Assembly (NCBI RefSeq): GCF_003852425.1
Contig: NZ_QAJN01000023.1
Location: 1 to 64,000, forward strand
DNA length: 64,000 bases
Direction of reading: 5' to 3'
From: Paucibacter sp. KBW04
GTDB taxonomy: Bacteria > Pseudomonadota > Gammaproteobacteria > Burkholderiales > Burkholderiaceae_C
Positions 33,662 to 42,660 of the stretch are shown here, in pieces (positions within the stretch are counted from its first letter, which is position 1; each line of letters begins with the position of its first letter). Position numbers and translations under genes: made by a program. Below the pieces are notes generated by a model, which did no database searches, was not told the origin of the DNA, and worked only from the letters and a program-made list of their open reading frames with translations.

Positions 33662-34441
33662 ATGACTCTCGCCTCTCGGTTCAAGGCATTGCGCCACGGC
33701 GCTGTACTCATCTTGGCCACCATGGTGGCCGCGACCATGGGTTCCGCCCAGGCGGCGGAGCTGACGGTCTCGGCCGCCGCCAGCCTCAGCAACGCTTTCA
33801 AGGAGATGGCGCCTGCTTTTGAGGCCCAGCACCCGGGCACCAAACTCCTTTTCAACTTCGCCGCCTCCGACGCCTTGCTGGCGCAAATCGCGCGCGGGGC
33901 ACCGGTCGATGTGTTGGCCACGGCCGATCAAGAGACCATGGACAAGGCCGAGCAGCAAAAGCTCCTCCAGTCCGGCAGCCGTCACAACTTCGTGGCCAAC
34001 AGCCTGGTGCTGGTGAGCCCCCTGCAAGGCGGGCCGCAGGCCAAGAGCCTGGCAGACCTGGCCAGCCCCGAGTTCAAGCGCATCGCCCTGGGCAAGCCCG
34101 AGGGCGTGCCCGCCGGCCGCTATGCCAAGGCGGCGCTGGAGGCAGCCAAGCTCTGGGCCGCCGTCGAGCCCAAGGCCGTCTACGCCCAGAACGTGCGTCA
34201 GGCCCTGGACTATGTGGCGCGCGGCGAGGTGGAGGCGGGCTTTGTCTACGCGACCGATGCCGCGGTGCAGAAAGACAAGGTCAAGCTCCTGTTCAGCGTG
34301 CCAACGCAGACGCCCATCAGCTACCCGATTGCGGCCATGGCAGGCGGTGCCAACGCGGTGGATGCGCGCAAGTTCATCGCCTATGTCCTGTCACCTGCCG
34401 GTCAAGCCGTGCTGGCTCGCTACGGCTTCCAGCAACCCTGA
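33662..34441 (+). CDS. modA: Molybdate-binding protein ModA
   Basis: A 259-residue periplasmic binding protein. The signal peptide (about 1-32) ends in AQAAE. ModA motifs include VSAAASLSNAF near the mature N terminus, FNFAASDALLAQIARGAPVDVLATAD and the C-terminal YVLSPAGQAVLARYGF. It binds molybdate or tungstate and delivers it to ModB/ModC. The start is the ATG at 33662. It is the first gene of modABCE, behind a ModE-like box. Confidence 0.95.
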   Translation: MTLASRFKALRHGAVLILATMVAATMGSAQAAELTVSAAASLSNAFKEMAPAFEAQHPGTKLLFNFAASDALLAQIARGAPVDVLATADQETMDKAEQQKLLQSGSRHNFVANSLVLVSPLQGGPQAKSLADLASPEFKRIALGKPEGVPAGRYAKAALEAAKLWAAVEPKAVYAQNVRQALDYVARGEVEAGFVYATDAAVQKDKVKLLFSVPTQTPISYPIAAMAGGANAVDARKFIAYVLSPAGQAVLARYGFQQP

Positions 34442-34498
34442 GGTGGATTTGAGCCCCTCGCCCAGTCTCGCCTTGCTGAACGCAGGCGAGCCCAGTCG

Positions 34499-34545
34499 GT
34501 CCCCCGGGGGGACGGCGATGTTTGGCGGCTTGGCCGCCAAGCATC
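34499..34545. repeat. Hairpin-rich spacer between modA and modB
   Basis: GTCCCCC/GGGGAC (34499-34513) forms a short palindrome. It is followed by a 13-bp hairpin (34517-34529 with 34533-34545, TTGGCGGC core). The 180-bp spacer has no gene. It looks like a REP-type dispersed element and might trim or stabilise the modA part of the message. Confidence 0.5.
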
Positions 34546-34620
34546 ACCAGCGCGGGCCGGCTTGGGAGCGGCCCGGCGCTCGGCCCGCAATCCACGTTCT
34601 CGAAGTGGATCGCTGAACCG

Positions 34621-35289
34621 ATGGACGCTGCCTGGGTTCCCCTGCTCCTGTCCCTGAAGGTGGCCGGCTGCGCCACCTTGCTCAATCTCTTTTTGGGCGT
34701 GGGCGCTGGTTTCGCCCTGGCCCGCTGGCGCTTCCCTGGCCGCGATTTGCTGGACGCCGTGCTGACCCTGCCCATGGTCTTGCCGCCCACCGTGCTGGGC
34801 TACTACCTGCTGGTGCTGATAGGCAAGCAGGGGCCGCTGGGGGCCTGGCTGTTCGATCACTTTGGCATACAGCTGATCTTCACCTGGCAGGGCGCGGTCA
34901 TCGCCGCCACCCTGGTCGCCTTTCCCCTGGTGCTGAAGTCGGCGCGCGCCGCCTTTGAGGGTGTGGACCCGCAGCTGGAGCGGGCCGCCCGTGTGCTGGG
35001 CCTGGGCGAGTGGGCTGTTTTCTTCCGCGTCAGCCTGCCCATGGCTTGGCGCGGCATTCTGGCGGGGGTCTTGCTGGCCTTTGCCCGCGCCCTGGGCGAG
35101 TTTGGCGCCACGCTGATGGTGGCGGGCAGCATCCCGGGCCGTACGCAAACCCTGTCGGTGGCGGTCTACGAGGCGGTGCAGGCGGGGCAGGACGACACGG
35201 CCAACTTCCTGGTGCTGATCACCTCGCTGACCTGCATCCTGGTGCTGCTCTCGGCCGGGCGGCTGGCCCCTGCGAGGCCGCTGGCATGA
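34621..35289 (+). CDS. modB: Molybdate ABC transporter permease ModB
   Basis: A 222-residue inner-membrane permease with about five membrane spans. The [15 protein letters not shown] segment and the EAA loop region ([21 protein letters not shown], then [15 protein letters not shown]) are typical of ModB. The start at 34621 (MDAAWVPLL) follows the hairpin spacer; a longer frame upstream is spurious. Its last bases overlap the modC start (ATGA), a sign of translational coupling. Confidence 0.95.
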   Translation: MDAAWVPLLLSLKVAGCATLLNLFLGVGAGFALARWRFPGRDLLDAVLTLPMVLPPTVLGYYLLVLIGKQGPLGAWLFDHFGIQLIFTWQGAVIAATLVAFPLVLKSARAAFEGVDPQLERAARVLGLGEWAVFFRVSLPMAWRGILAGVLLAFARALGEFGATLMVAGSIPGRTQTLSVAVYEAVQAGQDDTANFLVLITSLTCILVLLSAGRLAPARPLA

Positions 35290-35957
35290 GCGCAGTTTTT
35301 GATGTGCAAATTCAAAAGACGGTGCGCAGCGGCGCTCGTCGCTTTGAACTGGACGTGCGCTTCAAGACCGAGGCGCAGCGCACCGTCATCTACGGCCCCT
35401 CGGGCGCGGGCAAGAGCCTGACGCTGCAGGCGATTGCGGGTTTGCTCAAGCCAGATGCCGGCCAGATATTGGCGCAAGGCCAGACCTTGTTCGATGCCAA
35501 GCAGGGCCTGGAGGTGCCCAGCCGCAAGCGAGGCTTTGGCTATCTGTTTCAGGACTACGCCTTGTTCCCGCATCTGAATGTGCGGCAGAACATTGCCTTT
35601 GGCCTGCGGCGTGGCTGGCTCAATCCGCCTGCGGCCGTGGCCGAGCCCGAGGTGCAGCGTTGGTTGCAAGCCTTTGAGCTGGAGGCGGTGGCGGGGCAGC
35701 GGCCGCATGAGTTGTCCGGCGGCCAGCGGCAACGCACGGCCCTGGCCAGGGCCCTGGTCAACCAGCCGCGCGCCCTGCTGCTGGACGAACCCTTTGCCGC
35801 CCTCGACCCCGAGTTGCGCGGCCGCATGCGCGAGGAACTGCTGGCCCTGCTGGATCGCCTGCAAATCCCCATGCTGATGATCACGCATGACCCCGAGGAC
35901 TTGGCCTGCTTCGGCCAGGCCAAGCTCTTGATCGCCGAGGGGCGCATCCAGTCATGA
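35286..35957 (+). CDS. modC: Molybdate ABC transporter ATP-binding protein ModC (short form)
   Basis: A 223-residue ATPase: Walker A GPSGAGKS (37-44), signature LSGGQRQR, Walker [12 protein letters not shown] and H-loop THDPED. It stops right after the ATPase domain and lacks the C-terminal molybdate-binding TOBE/Mop domain found in ModC of E. coli (about 350 residues). In this operon the Mop domains are only in ModE. The ATG overlaps the modB stop, and its stop overlaps the modE start, both by 4 bp. Confidence 0.93.
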   Translation: MSAVFDVQIQKTVRSGARRFELDVRFKTEAQRTVIYGPSGAGKSLTLQAIAGLLKPDAGQILAQGQTLFDAKQGLEVPSRKRGFGYLFQDYALFPHLNVRQNIAFGLRRGWLNPPAAVAEPEVQRWLQAFELEAVAGQRPHELSGGQRQRTALARALVNQPRALLLDEPFAALDPELRGRMREELLALLDRLQIPMLMITHDPEDLACFGQAKLLIAEGRIQS

Positions 35958-36805
35958 GCAGCGTGAGCAGCAGCAAGAAGAAAAGCAAACCCATGCAGCT
36001 GGGCGTCGCCGCCGAGCTGCGCCTGAGCCTGCAAGGCCAGGATCTGGCTGGTGCCAGGCAACTCGCCCTGCTGGCCGAGATCGCTCGCCTGGGCTCGTTG
36101 ACGCACGCGGCCAAGGCCGTGGGCTATAGCTATAAAGGTGCCTGGAACGCGATCGAGCAGATGAGCAATCTGGCCGGTGAGCCCCTGCTGGACCGGGTGG
36201 CGGGCGGCAAGGGCGGGGGCTTCACCCGCCTCACCGAGCGCGGCGCCCAACTGCTGCGCAACTACGAGCTGATCCAGCAAGAGCACACGCGCTTTGTCGC
36301 GCGCCTCAATCAACAGTCCCAAGGCCTCAGCGCCGACTACGCCTTGATGGGGAGCATCGCCATGAAGACCAGCGCCCGCAACCAATTCGCCGGCACCATC
36401 ACGGCCTTGCGCACCGGCGCCGTGAACGACGAAATTGAGCTGAGCATCATCGGCGGCCAAACCCTGGTGGCCACCGTTACGCGGGAAAGCTCGCAAGAGC
36501 TGGGGTTGGTTGTGGGGGCCAAGGCCTTTGCACTGGTCAAGGCCTCGTCGATTGTGTTGGTGGTGGACGGAGCCGAAGCTGAGGCGGGTGGCCTGCGCCT
36601 CTCGGCCCGCAATCAGCTGCGCGGCGTCGTGAGCCGATTGGTCGAGGGCGCGGTCAACAACGAGGTGGTACTGACCCTGCCCGGTGGCGGCACGGTGGCC
36701 GCCATCGTCAGCCAAGCAGGCGCTGAGGACTTGGGGCTGGCGGTGGGGGCCGAGGCGGTGGCGGTCTTCAATGCGGCCAGTGTCATTCTGGGTGTGTCGA
36801 CCTAG
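35954..36805 (+). CDS. modE: Molybdate-responsive regulator ModE
   Basis: A 283-residue regulator. The N-terminal LysR-like winged helix (about 30-120) has LLAEIARLGSLTHAAKAVGYSYKGAWNAIEQM. Two Mop/TOBE molybdate-binding domains follow, each starting with a SARNQ motif (about 138 and 215). This is full-length ModE. The start overlaps modC by 4 bp. It should repress modABCE through the box at 33554-33577 when molybdate is plentiful. Confidence 0.95.
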   Translation: MSSVSSSKKKSKPMQLGVAAELRLSLQGQDLAGARQLALLAEIARLGSLTHAAKAVGYSYKGAWNAIEQMSNLAGEPLLDRVAGGKGGGFTRLTERGAQLLRNYELIQQEHTRFVARLNQQSQGLSADYALMGSIAMKTSARNQFAGTITALRTGAVNDEIELSIIGGQTLVATVTRESSQELGLVVGAKAFALVKASSIVLVVDGAEAEAGGLRLSARNQLRGVVSRLVEGAVNNEVVLTLPGGGTVAAIVSQAGAEDLGLAVGAEAVAVFNAASVILGVST

Positions 36806-36971
36806 GGCGGGTCGAGACCTGCGTGCTTCTTTGTTTCGCTGATCCAATCCAAAGCCTGAAGATGCACTGCGGGGTTTGCAAGTTCATGAAGCAAGGCATA
36901 TTTTTTGGCTTCGAATGGTCCACATACGATGTGCAGCAGTGAAGTCGCCGGCTATCGACCTTGGGGTGCGT

Positions 36972-37394
36972 ATGCAGTGTGATTTTGAAATTTCACAGGG
37001 GATTTACCTTGTGCAGTCACTGCACAAACTGGACCTCCACAATGATTTCATTTTTGTAGGTTTTGACTACTCGCTTGAGTACCGAACGCTTGTTTTGCGT
37101 TGGCGGCGTTCGCCGGGCGAGTGGGTTTGTATTGGCACGCCTGCGAGCGTGAGCATAGAGTTTCAAGTGGTCAGTGAGTTTCGATTTCAACCACGTGATT
37201 CCGCAAACCCGTTCACCGAGGATGACTGCGTGAATTCAATCGGCTATTGGACGGATGAAGATTGGGCGGATGGCGTCTTTGAGGTCGAGTCGAATCAGCA
37301 GTCAGACCCGAATTGGCTCACCGCCATCGAATTCGTGTCCGGCGCCGTCATCGCGGTTCAGGCGGCATCTGCTCAAGCTCAGATCGAGCTCTAA
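36972..37394 (+). CDS. Hypothetical protein of lower GC
   Basis: A 140-residue acidic, aromatic-rich soluble protein starting MQCDFEISQG; an alternative TTG start at 36876 would add 32 residues. Its codon use (many TTT, GAT, CAT and AAT) is clearly more AT-rich than that of the neighbours, which suggests recent transfer. The acidic character and small size recall immunity proteins of polymorphic toxins, but no toxin gene is adjacent. No family is recognised. Confidence 0.55.
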   Translation: MQCDFEISQGIYLVQSLHKLDLHNDFIFVGFDYSLEYRTLVLRWRRSPGEWVCIGTPASVSIEFQVVSEFRFQPRDSANPFTEDDCVNSIGYWTDEDWADGVFEVESNQQSDPNWLTAIEFVSGAVIAVQAASAQAQIEL

Positions 37395-37899
37395 CCCTAT
37401 GCTGATCTGAACGACGGCGAGCCAAGCCCAAGCTAGGGGCTAGGTCTCAGATCTACCTGGTTAGGCCGCTACGTCCGCTGGCTCATCTGCGTGTCAGGGA
37501 TCAAGTTTCTAATCTATAGGCAAGACCTGATCCACTTCCAAAGCCCAGCCGGGAGTGCGCCCACGCGCCTGCATGCGCTTGGGCCTTCGATAGGCGTCGC
37601 AAGCGATGCTTGCGCGGTGCAGCCTCAGTGCTCAGGTTTGCTGGGCCTCGCCTAACTCAATGCGCTTCGCTCCGTTCAAACAAGGGGCGCTAAGTCAGTT
37701 CACGAAGTCGCTTCGCGACGCCCAGCCAACCTCCCGCTCCTCATCCAGTCTCAACGGGATTGAAAACTGTCACGCCTCGCTGCGCATCGGCTTGAAGGGA
37801 TGAAATCCCAAGCGAGAGCATGCTCGGCAGCTTCGTAGGTCGGGTCGAGACCGGACATCTCCATTGGTCGCCAAGGCCCATGCCGGATCTCGAGCCGCC
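37395..37899. repeat. Intergenic region carrying a third dispersed-repeat copy
   Basis: No gene is supported. About 37640-37803 on the minus strand closely matches about 293-455 at the start of the window: the same GAACGGAGCG core, the same GTCGCGAAGCGACTTCGTGAA stretch and the same GCGCAGCGAGGCGTGAC end. Upstream (37395-37630) there is only short inverted-repeat structure such as GCAAGCGATGCTTGC. Confidence 0.7.
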
Positions 37900-39150
37900 C
37901 TACGGGTATGCCAACACCAATCGCACCGCCGCGAACGACACCGCCGCGCCCCCCGACCCCGCCCGCTCTTGCCCTGCCTCCACTCGCAAGCCCAAGGCCC
38001 GGTTGTACTGATAGCCCAGCATCCAAGCATTGCGCTGCAGCGGTGCATAACGATCAAAACCAGCGTTGAGTGCCAGCAGATTGGCGCCCGGCCCGGTCAG
38101 GGTTTGCGTGCTGCTCAGGCGTTCAAGCCGAAGGCCGGTTTCCCAGGCGGGATTGATGCGCCACAAGGCTTGCAGCCAGCCTCCACGGTTGTGGCCCTGG
38201 TATGCACCCGCGCCATTGCTGGACAGCAAGTCACCCGACTCCTCACGCCACAGCAGGGCGGCGCTGAGGCTCAAAGGGATTTGGCGGCCGGCCCAGCTGG
38301 CGCTCAGGCCCCACAGGCGCGAGTCGCCATCAAAGCAAACGACCTGGCTCAAGGCCGCGTCGCAGACCGGCGCTTTGTGGCTGTGCGCGCCCGTGCTGCT
38401 GATGAAGCGGGCGCCGCGTGCGCGCACGCGCTGCGGCGAGGCGAAGCCGTCCAGCGTCCAGTTGCCGTGGCTGGCCTCGCCTTGCAGGCCTAGATGCAAG
38501 CTGGGCGCGGGTGGGCTGTCTTGGCCGGCCGGGAACATGCCGCCGCTGACGTAACGGCCGGTCCACAGACCCAGGTCGGCGCGCCAGGCCAGGCCTGCGC
38601 TTAGGCGTTTGAGGAGAGTGAGTTGTGCGCCATCGGCCAGCCAGTCGCCCTCGGTCTGGGCTTGCTTGGCCAGGGGCATCAGGCCAAAGCGGTCCAGATG
38701 GCCGGCCGGGCCGATCACGCTGCCTTGGGCGGGGGATTGGCGGCCCAGGTTCAGGGCCCAGTCCCAGCCCTGCGCTTGGCCCTGCCAGCGCAGGGCCGCA
38801 GCCTCCAGATGAAGCGGGTCGCGGCCATGGGCGCCGACGGCGAGGTCGGCGCTCCAGGCCTCATTGAAGCGATAGCCCAGGCCCACCGTGGCATGCTCCA
38901 ACTGGCCGCCGCGCAGGTCGACGCCGGGGTCGCCGCGCATCAGATAACCGGGCAGGCCTTGCGAGGGCAAGGGGTCTGAGGCGCGCAGGCTGCTGAGCAC
39001 GGCGGCGGCGCTGAGGCGCAGGCCGGGGCTGGCGGGGGCTTGTTCGTCGTGGTCACCGTCATGGGCTTGGGCCATATGGCTGCAGGCCAAGGCCAGCAGC
39101 AGGGCGGCAGCGAGGGGGCGTAAGCGCTGCTTATTTGAAGGGGTCGGCAT
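37900..39150 (-). CDS. Outer-membrane beta-barrel protein, copper-cluster associated
   Basis: A 416-residue exported protein. The signal peptide (about 1-29) ends in AQA and is followed by a HDGDHDEQ His/Asp-rich mature N terminus that could bind metal. The rest is alternating beta-strand sequence with a C-terminal aromatic end (LVLAYP), consistent with an outer-membrane barrel. Cysteines VCD and VVCF may pair in a loop. Its start overlaps the end of mbnH by 20 bp, so it is coupled to MbnP/MbnH. It might export or import the metal they handle. Confidence 0.75.
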   Translation of the reverse strand: MPTPSNKQRLRPLAAALLLALACSHMAQAHDGDHDEQAPASPGLRLSAAAVLSSLRASDPLPSQGLPGYLMRGDPGVDLRGGQLEHATVGLGYRFNEAWSADLAVGAHGRDPLHLEAAALRWQGQAQGWDWALNLGRQSPAQGSVIGPAGHLDRFGLMPLAKQAQTEGDWLADGAQLTLLKRLSAGLAWRADLGLWTGRYVSGGMFPAGQDSPPAPSLHLGLQGEASHGNWTLDGFASPQRVRARGARFISSTGAHSHKAPVCDAALSQVVCFDGDSRLWGLSASWAGRQIPLSLSAALLWREESGDLLSSNGAGAYQGHNRGGWLQALWRINPAWETGLRLERLSSTQTLTGPGANLLALNAGFDRYAPLQRNAWMLGYQYNRALGLRVEAGQERAGSGGAAVSFAAVRLVLAYP

Positions 39151-40318
39151 GTTTGGGCGAGGTGATGAATTCCTCGTCGGTCAGGGTGCGTAAAAAGGCG
39201 ACGAGATCGGCCTTGTCTTGGGCGCTGAGGTTGATCTGCGCCACCAGGCTGCTCTTGTTGGGGTGCTGGCGGCCGTCGCCTGCGTAGGGGCCGCTGCTGA
39301 TGTTGCGGCCGCCGGCGGCGTAGAAGTCCAATACTTCTTCCAAGCTTGCGATGGAGCCGTCGTGCATATAGGGCGCGGTGAGCGCCACATTGCGCAGGCT
39401 GGGCGCCCGGAAGCGCCCCATATCACTGGCCTCGCCGGTGGCCTCGAACAGGCCGCGGTTGGGGATGGGGAAGGCACCTGTGCCGCCGATGTTGTAGAGC
39501 CCGGTGTTGTGGAAGGGCGTCTCCAGCACGCGGGTGTTGGCATGCATCACCTGGTCGTTGAAGTTGAAGCTGCCGTGGCAGTGGAAGCACTCGGCCTTCT
39601 CACCAAAGAACAGGCGCTGGCCGCGTTGCTCCTGCTCGCTCAGCGTGGTCTTGCCTTGCAGAGCCTGGTCGTAGCGGCTATTGGCCGAGATCAGCGAGCG
39701 CTGAAAGCTGGCCACGGCTTTGGTGATATTGGGCCAGCTGATGGCTGCCTCGCCCGTGCCGGGGAAGGCGGCGGCGAACTTGGCTTGGTAGAGCGGCTGG
39801 TCCTTGATGCGTTGCAGCACCTCCCCCTTGTTGGCGTCGGTGATGCCCATCTCGACCGGGTTGATGCCAAATACCGGCACCGAGAACTGTTGCTCCAAGC
39901 TGGTCAGCGATTTGTTCGCCCAGGTCAGCGTGGGGTGGTAGGCCGCATTGGCCAGGCCTTGCGCGCTGCGCGGCGTGAACTCGCCGGTCGAACCCTTGGA
40001 CACCGCCTTGCCATCGGTAAAGGCGAGGGCTTGCAGATGGCAGCTGGCGCAGGCCTGTGTGCCGTTGCCGGAGAGGCGGCGGTCGTAAAAGAGATGGCGG
40101 CCCAGGTCGACCTTCTCTGTCGACATGGGGTTGTCGTCGGGCACCTTGGGGGTTGGAAAGTAACTGGGCAGTTGCCACTGCCAGTTGCTGCCCACCGGGG
40201 CGGGCGTGGTGTCCACCACGGTCACGCCGCCGCTGCCGCCGCCTCCGCAGGCGCTGAGCAAGAGCGCCAGGGAGAGGGGCAGCCAGGCTCGCGTCGCTGC
40301 TTGCTTGGCTGGATTCAT
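39131..40318 (-). CDS. mbnH: MbnH-type di-heme cytochrome-c-peroxidase-family enzyme
   Basis: A 395-residue lipoprotein or periplasmic enzyme. Lipobox LLSAC gives Cys24; a Gly-rich linker follows. Two heme-c motifs are present: CASCH (90-94) and CFHCH (244-248), in the cytochrome-c-peroxidase fold with RFRAPSLRNVALTAPYMHDGS near the C terminus. It belongs to the MbnH group; characterised MbnH oxidises a tryptophan of its partner MbnP to kynurenine, creating a copper site. The partner gene is directly upstream (17-bp gap). I start at the ATG at 40318; the frame extends further but overlaps mbnP. Confidence 0.88.
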   Translation of the reverse strand: MNPAKQAATRAWLPLSLALLLSACGGGGSGGVTVVDTTPAPVGSNWQWQLPSYFPTPKVPDDNPMSTEKVDLGRHLFYDRRLSGNGTQACASCHLQALAFTDGKAVSKGSTGEFTPRSAQGLANAAYHPTLTWANKSLTSLEQQFSVPVFGINPVEMGITDANKGEVLQRIKDQPLYQAKFAAAFPGTGEAAISWPNITKAVASFQRSLISANSRYDQALQGKTTLSEQEQRGQRLFFGEKAECFHCHGSFNFNDQVMHANTRVLETPFHNTGLYNIGGTGAFPIPNRGLFEATGEASDMGRFRAPSLRNVALTAPYMHDGSIASLEEVLDFYAAGGRNISSGPYAGDGRQHPNKSSLVAQINLSAQDKADLVAFLRTLTDEEFITSPKHADPFK

Positions 40319-40334
40319 GATGTCTAGCGCCGAC

Positions 40335-41297
40335 TTACTTGGCGATGGCGCGGAACACGCTTTGCGCCGTCGTCGCGTTACCGCCTGTGGCCAAGTCCAG
40401 ACCGAACTTGCCGAAGATGGCCGGGCAGTCCAGATCGCTGGTGGCCGACATGCAGCCCACCGCCTCGTTCTGGTTCTTGCGGATGTCTGAACCGCTGAAC
40501 ATGCTGCCCAGGTCAATGGCCACTTGCTGGGTGCTCAGATTGAAAGGAATGGCGAACTGGGCCAGATTCTTCTTGGCGCAGGTGTCGCTGCCGTCACCGG
40601 GGCCGGTGCAGTTGGTGGAGGCCAGGTGCAGGAAATAGGTGGACACGATGCTGGTGCTGCCGCCCGAAGGGGTGCTGACGCCGCCCACCGGGTTCAATTC
40701 GATCTTGGCGAATTTGCGGCCGGCCTGCCAGGACCAACCCATGGCCATCAGGTCCAGCGGCGCCTTGGCGGCCATCACATCGGAGTGGCTGAGCTTTTCG
40801 GGCACGCCCACCGTGGCCTTGAGCTGGGTGTAGCTGCCGGCCGGCACGGTGCCCTTGATCAGGGCGTTGGTGGTGGCCGTGCCTTCGGCTGCGCAGCCAC
40901 CCTTGCCGTTTTCCAGGTCGATCAGCACCACCTTATCGCTGCCGCTCGTGAGCTGCCATTCATTGGCGTCCAGGGTCACGGGCACGGTCTCGCCCTTGTC
41001 ATTGACCAGGGCGATGTCGGTCAGATAGAAGCGCAAATCGGCCAGCTGCGCATCGGTCGGCGTGCTGCCCTGGGCCTTGAGGCCCGACTCGCAAGTCACC
41101 GGGGTGTTGGCGTTATTGGCCACGGCGATGAAGGGGATGCTGATGGCGATGGGTGCGGCCGGTGTGGGGGCAGGGGCCGGCGCGGGTGCTGGGGCGTCGC
41201 TGCTGCTCCCGCCGCCGCCGCAGGCGGCCAGGGCCATGGCCAGGGGGGCAATCAAATAAAAGGGTTTGGGGGCTTTGAGTTGTTTCATGATTTGCAT
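40335..41297 (-). CDS. mbnP: MbnP-family metal-binding protein
   Basis: A 320-residue lipoprotein. Lipobox LAACG (Cys26) is followed by a Gly/Ser and Pro/Ala-rich linker (about 27-50). The core shows the four-cysteine pattern of the 'metallo-mystery pair' family: VTCESGL, KGGCAAEG, NCTGPGDGSDTC, and VGCMSATSDLDC. Tryptophans in GWSWQAG are candidates for the kynurenine modification by MbnH. It is expected to bind copper in the periplasm. An alternative ATG lies at 41288. The gene is followed by mbnH. Confidence 0.88.
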   Translation of the reverse strand: MQIMKQLKAPKPFYLIAPLAMALAACGGGGSSSDAPAPAPAPAPTPAAPIAISIPFIAVANNANTPVTCESGLKAQGSTPTDAQLADLRFYLTDIALVNDKGETVPVTLDANEWQLTSGSDKVVLIDLENGKGGCAAEGTATTNALIKGTVPAGSYTQLKATVGVPEKLSHSDVMAAKAPLDLMAMGWSWQAGRKFAKIELNPVGGVSTPSGGSTSIVSTYFLHLASTNCTGPGDGSDTCAKKNLAQFAIPFNLSTQQVAIDLGSMFSGSDIRKNQNEAVGCMSATSDLDCPAIFGKFGLDLATGGNATTAQSVFRAIAK

Positions 41298-41320
41298 TCG
41301 AGGGTTTGAAAAGGGGGGAG

Positions 41321-41342
41321 GGGAGAGGGGCGTCCCTCTCCC
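41321..41342. terminator. Hairpin between the lipoprotein gene and mbnP
   Basis: A perfect 9-bp stem (41321-41329 with 41334-41342, GGGAGAGGG arms) has a 4-nt loop. There is no T-run, so it is more likely an mRNA stability or attenuation element than a full terminator. It sits in the only sizeable gap between the genes of the YcnI-MbnP-MbnH run. Confidence 0.45.
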
Positions 41343-41365
41343 GGGGCCAGGTCTTGCTAGCGGGT

Positions 41366-41641
41366 TTAAGTGGCTGGGGCCAGGTCTTCGTCGGCCAGGG
41401 CGGCGGCCGCATCGGGCGGCAGATCGGCCGCCGTCAGGCCGGCGGCGATGGCAATCGCGTCGTCCGGTGGCAGCAGATCGGCGCCCAACAGGGTTTGCGC
41501 CGCCGGTGGCGGCGGGGCGGGTGCGGGGACGGGCGTGGCCGTGGGCGCCTCGTAGCCGTCGTCACAAGCGCTGAGCAGGCTGGCGCTGATCAGCAGAATG
41601 GCGGCCAGGGCGGGGCTGTGGGTGCGGCGTCGTGCGTCCAT
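41366..41641 (-). CDS. Small lipoprotein in the copper cluster
   Basis: A 91-residue protein. Lipobox SLLSAC gives the lipidated Cys26. The mature part is a short acidic, Pro/Ala-rich chain (DDGYEAPTATPVPAPAPPPP) and an Asp-rich end. Its ATG overlaps the stop of the YcnI-like gene (TGATG), so translation is coupled. No family is recognised; acidic side chains could bind metal weakly. Confidence 0.7.
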   Translation of the reverse strand: MDARRRTHSPALAAILLISASLLSACDDGYEAPTATPVPAPAPPPPAAQTLLGADLLPPDDAIAIAAGLTAADLPPDAAAALADEDLAPAT

Positions 41642-42498
41642 CAGTACTTCACCCAGATGGTGTCGGTGGCGGTGATCACGCCGCCGGCCTTAGCGCCCAA
41701 ATCGCTGTAAGCCGTGTCCTTGGCGGCCAAGGCTGTGATCTTGGCGGCCGTGTTGGGATTGGCGCTGTAGCCGGCCTTGCTGACCCAGACGATGGCGGCG
41801 TCGCCGAAGTAGCTCTTCAGCTTGGAGGCCAAGGTGTTGGTGCCGGTGGTGGTGAAGTCGCCCACGGTGGAGGCGTCTAGCGTGAACTTGTTGAAGCCCT
41901 TGCGCCGATCAGGGAAGACGATGACGCTGGGCGAGTTGGCCGTGCCCCAGTCCATCACATAGTCCACACCATTGCTCTTGCAGGTTTGCACCGTCAGGAA
42001 CTGGTACTTCTTGATGGAGAAGTCGGTGGCCGAGGCCACGGCCGGGAACTTCAGGCGCAGGCTGATCTTGTAGAGCTGGTTGTCGCTGGTCGTGGCATTG
42101 GCTTCACCGATAGCGCTGAGCTTGCGTGTCCAGCTCAGCTTGACGTTGCCATTGGCGTCGGGGCTGCCGACTTGCACGGTGCCGAACAAGCCGTCCATGG
42201 TGGGGCGCAGCGAGGCCACGGTGGTGGCGGCGACGATGGCGGCGGGCACCGTGACTTCGATCTTGGTGGTGTCCAGATTGGGGCCGCTATAGCTGGGCTG
42301 GCTCTCGGCCGACGTGCAGCCGTGCGGCACATTGAGCAAGATCTCGCTGCTGGTGTTGGCAATGCCATAAGTTGCTTGACCGGCCGCGCTGATGGGCAGG
42401 GTGACATTGCTGATGGCGATGTGGGCGCTGGCTTGGCCACACAGGACGAGTGTGGCGGCGAGTGCCAGGGCGGACGGGATGAAAGTTTTGTTGGTCAT
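41641..42498 (-). CDS. YcnI/DUF1775-like copper-binding protein
   Basis: A 285-residue exported protein. Cleavage after GQASA would leave H26 as the mature N terminus (HIAISNVTLP), the feature of YcnI proteins, which bind copper through an N-terminal histidine brace. LLNVPHGCTSAESQ is the YcnI 'VPHGC' motif. The protein is longer than simple YcnI (about 170-200), with a C-terminal half of unknown function. It is followed, with overlap, by the small lipoprotein and mbnP/mbnH. Confidence 0.85.
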   Translation of the reverse strand: MTNKTFIPSALALAATLVLCGQASAHIAISNVTLPISAAGQATYGIANTSSEILLNVPHGCTSAESQPSYSGPNLDTTKIEVTVPAAIVAATTVASLRPTMDGLFGTVQVGSPDANGNVKLSWTRKLSAIGEANATTSDNQLYKISLRLKFPAVASATDFSIKKYQFLTVQTCKSNGVDYVMDWGTANSPSVIVFPDRRKGFNKFTLDASTVGDFTTTGTNTLASKLKSYFGDAAIVWVSKAGYSANPNTAAKITALAAKDTAYSDLGAKAGGVITATDTIWVKY

Positions 42499-42660
42499 GG
42501 TGAAAGTTCGGTGAATGAATCAGTGAATGGACGAGTCAATCAGTGAGGGAAGGCGTGAACGAGGGCCACGCCGCAGCCAAGCCTGCGAGCGAGCTTGAGT
42601 GCGTGCGTGGGCCGTGCGTGCCTGCGCGCAGGGGCGCGCCGTTCGACCGCAGAGTTGCGG

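Noticed and set aside
37900-42498. Methanobactin biosynthesis cluster
   Set aside because: mbnP and mbnH homologues occur widely outside methanobactin clusters, and no precursor peptide or MbnB/MbnC-type genes are present in the window.
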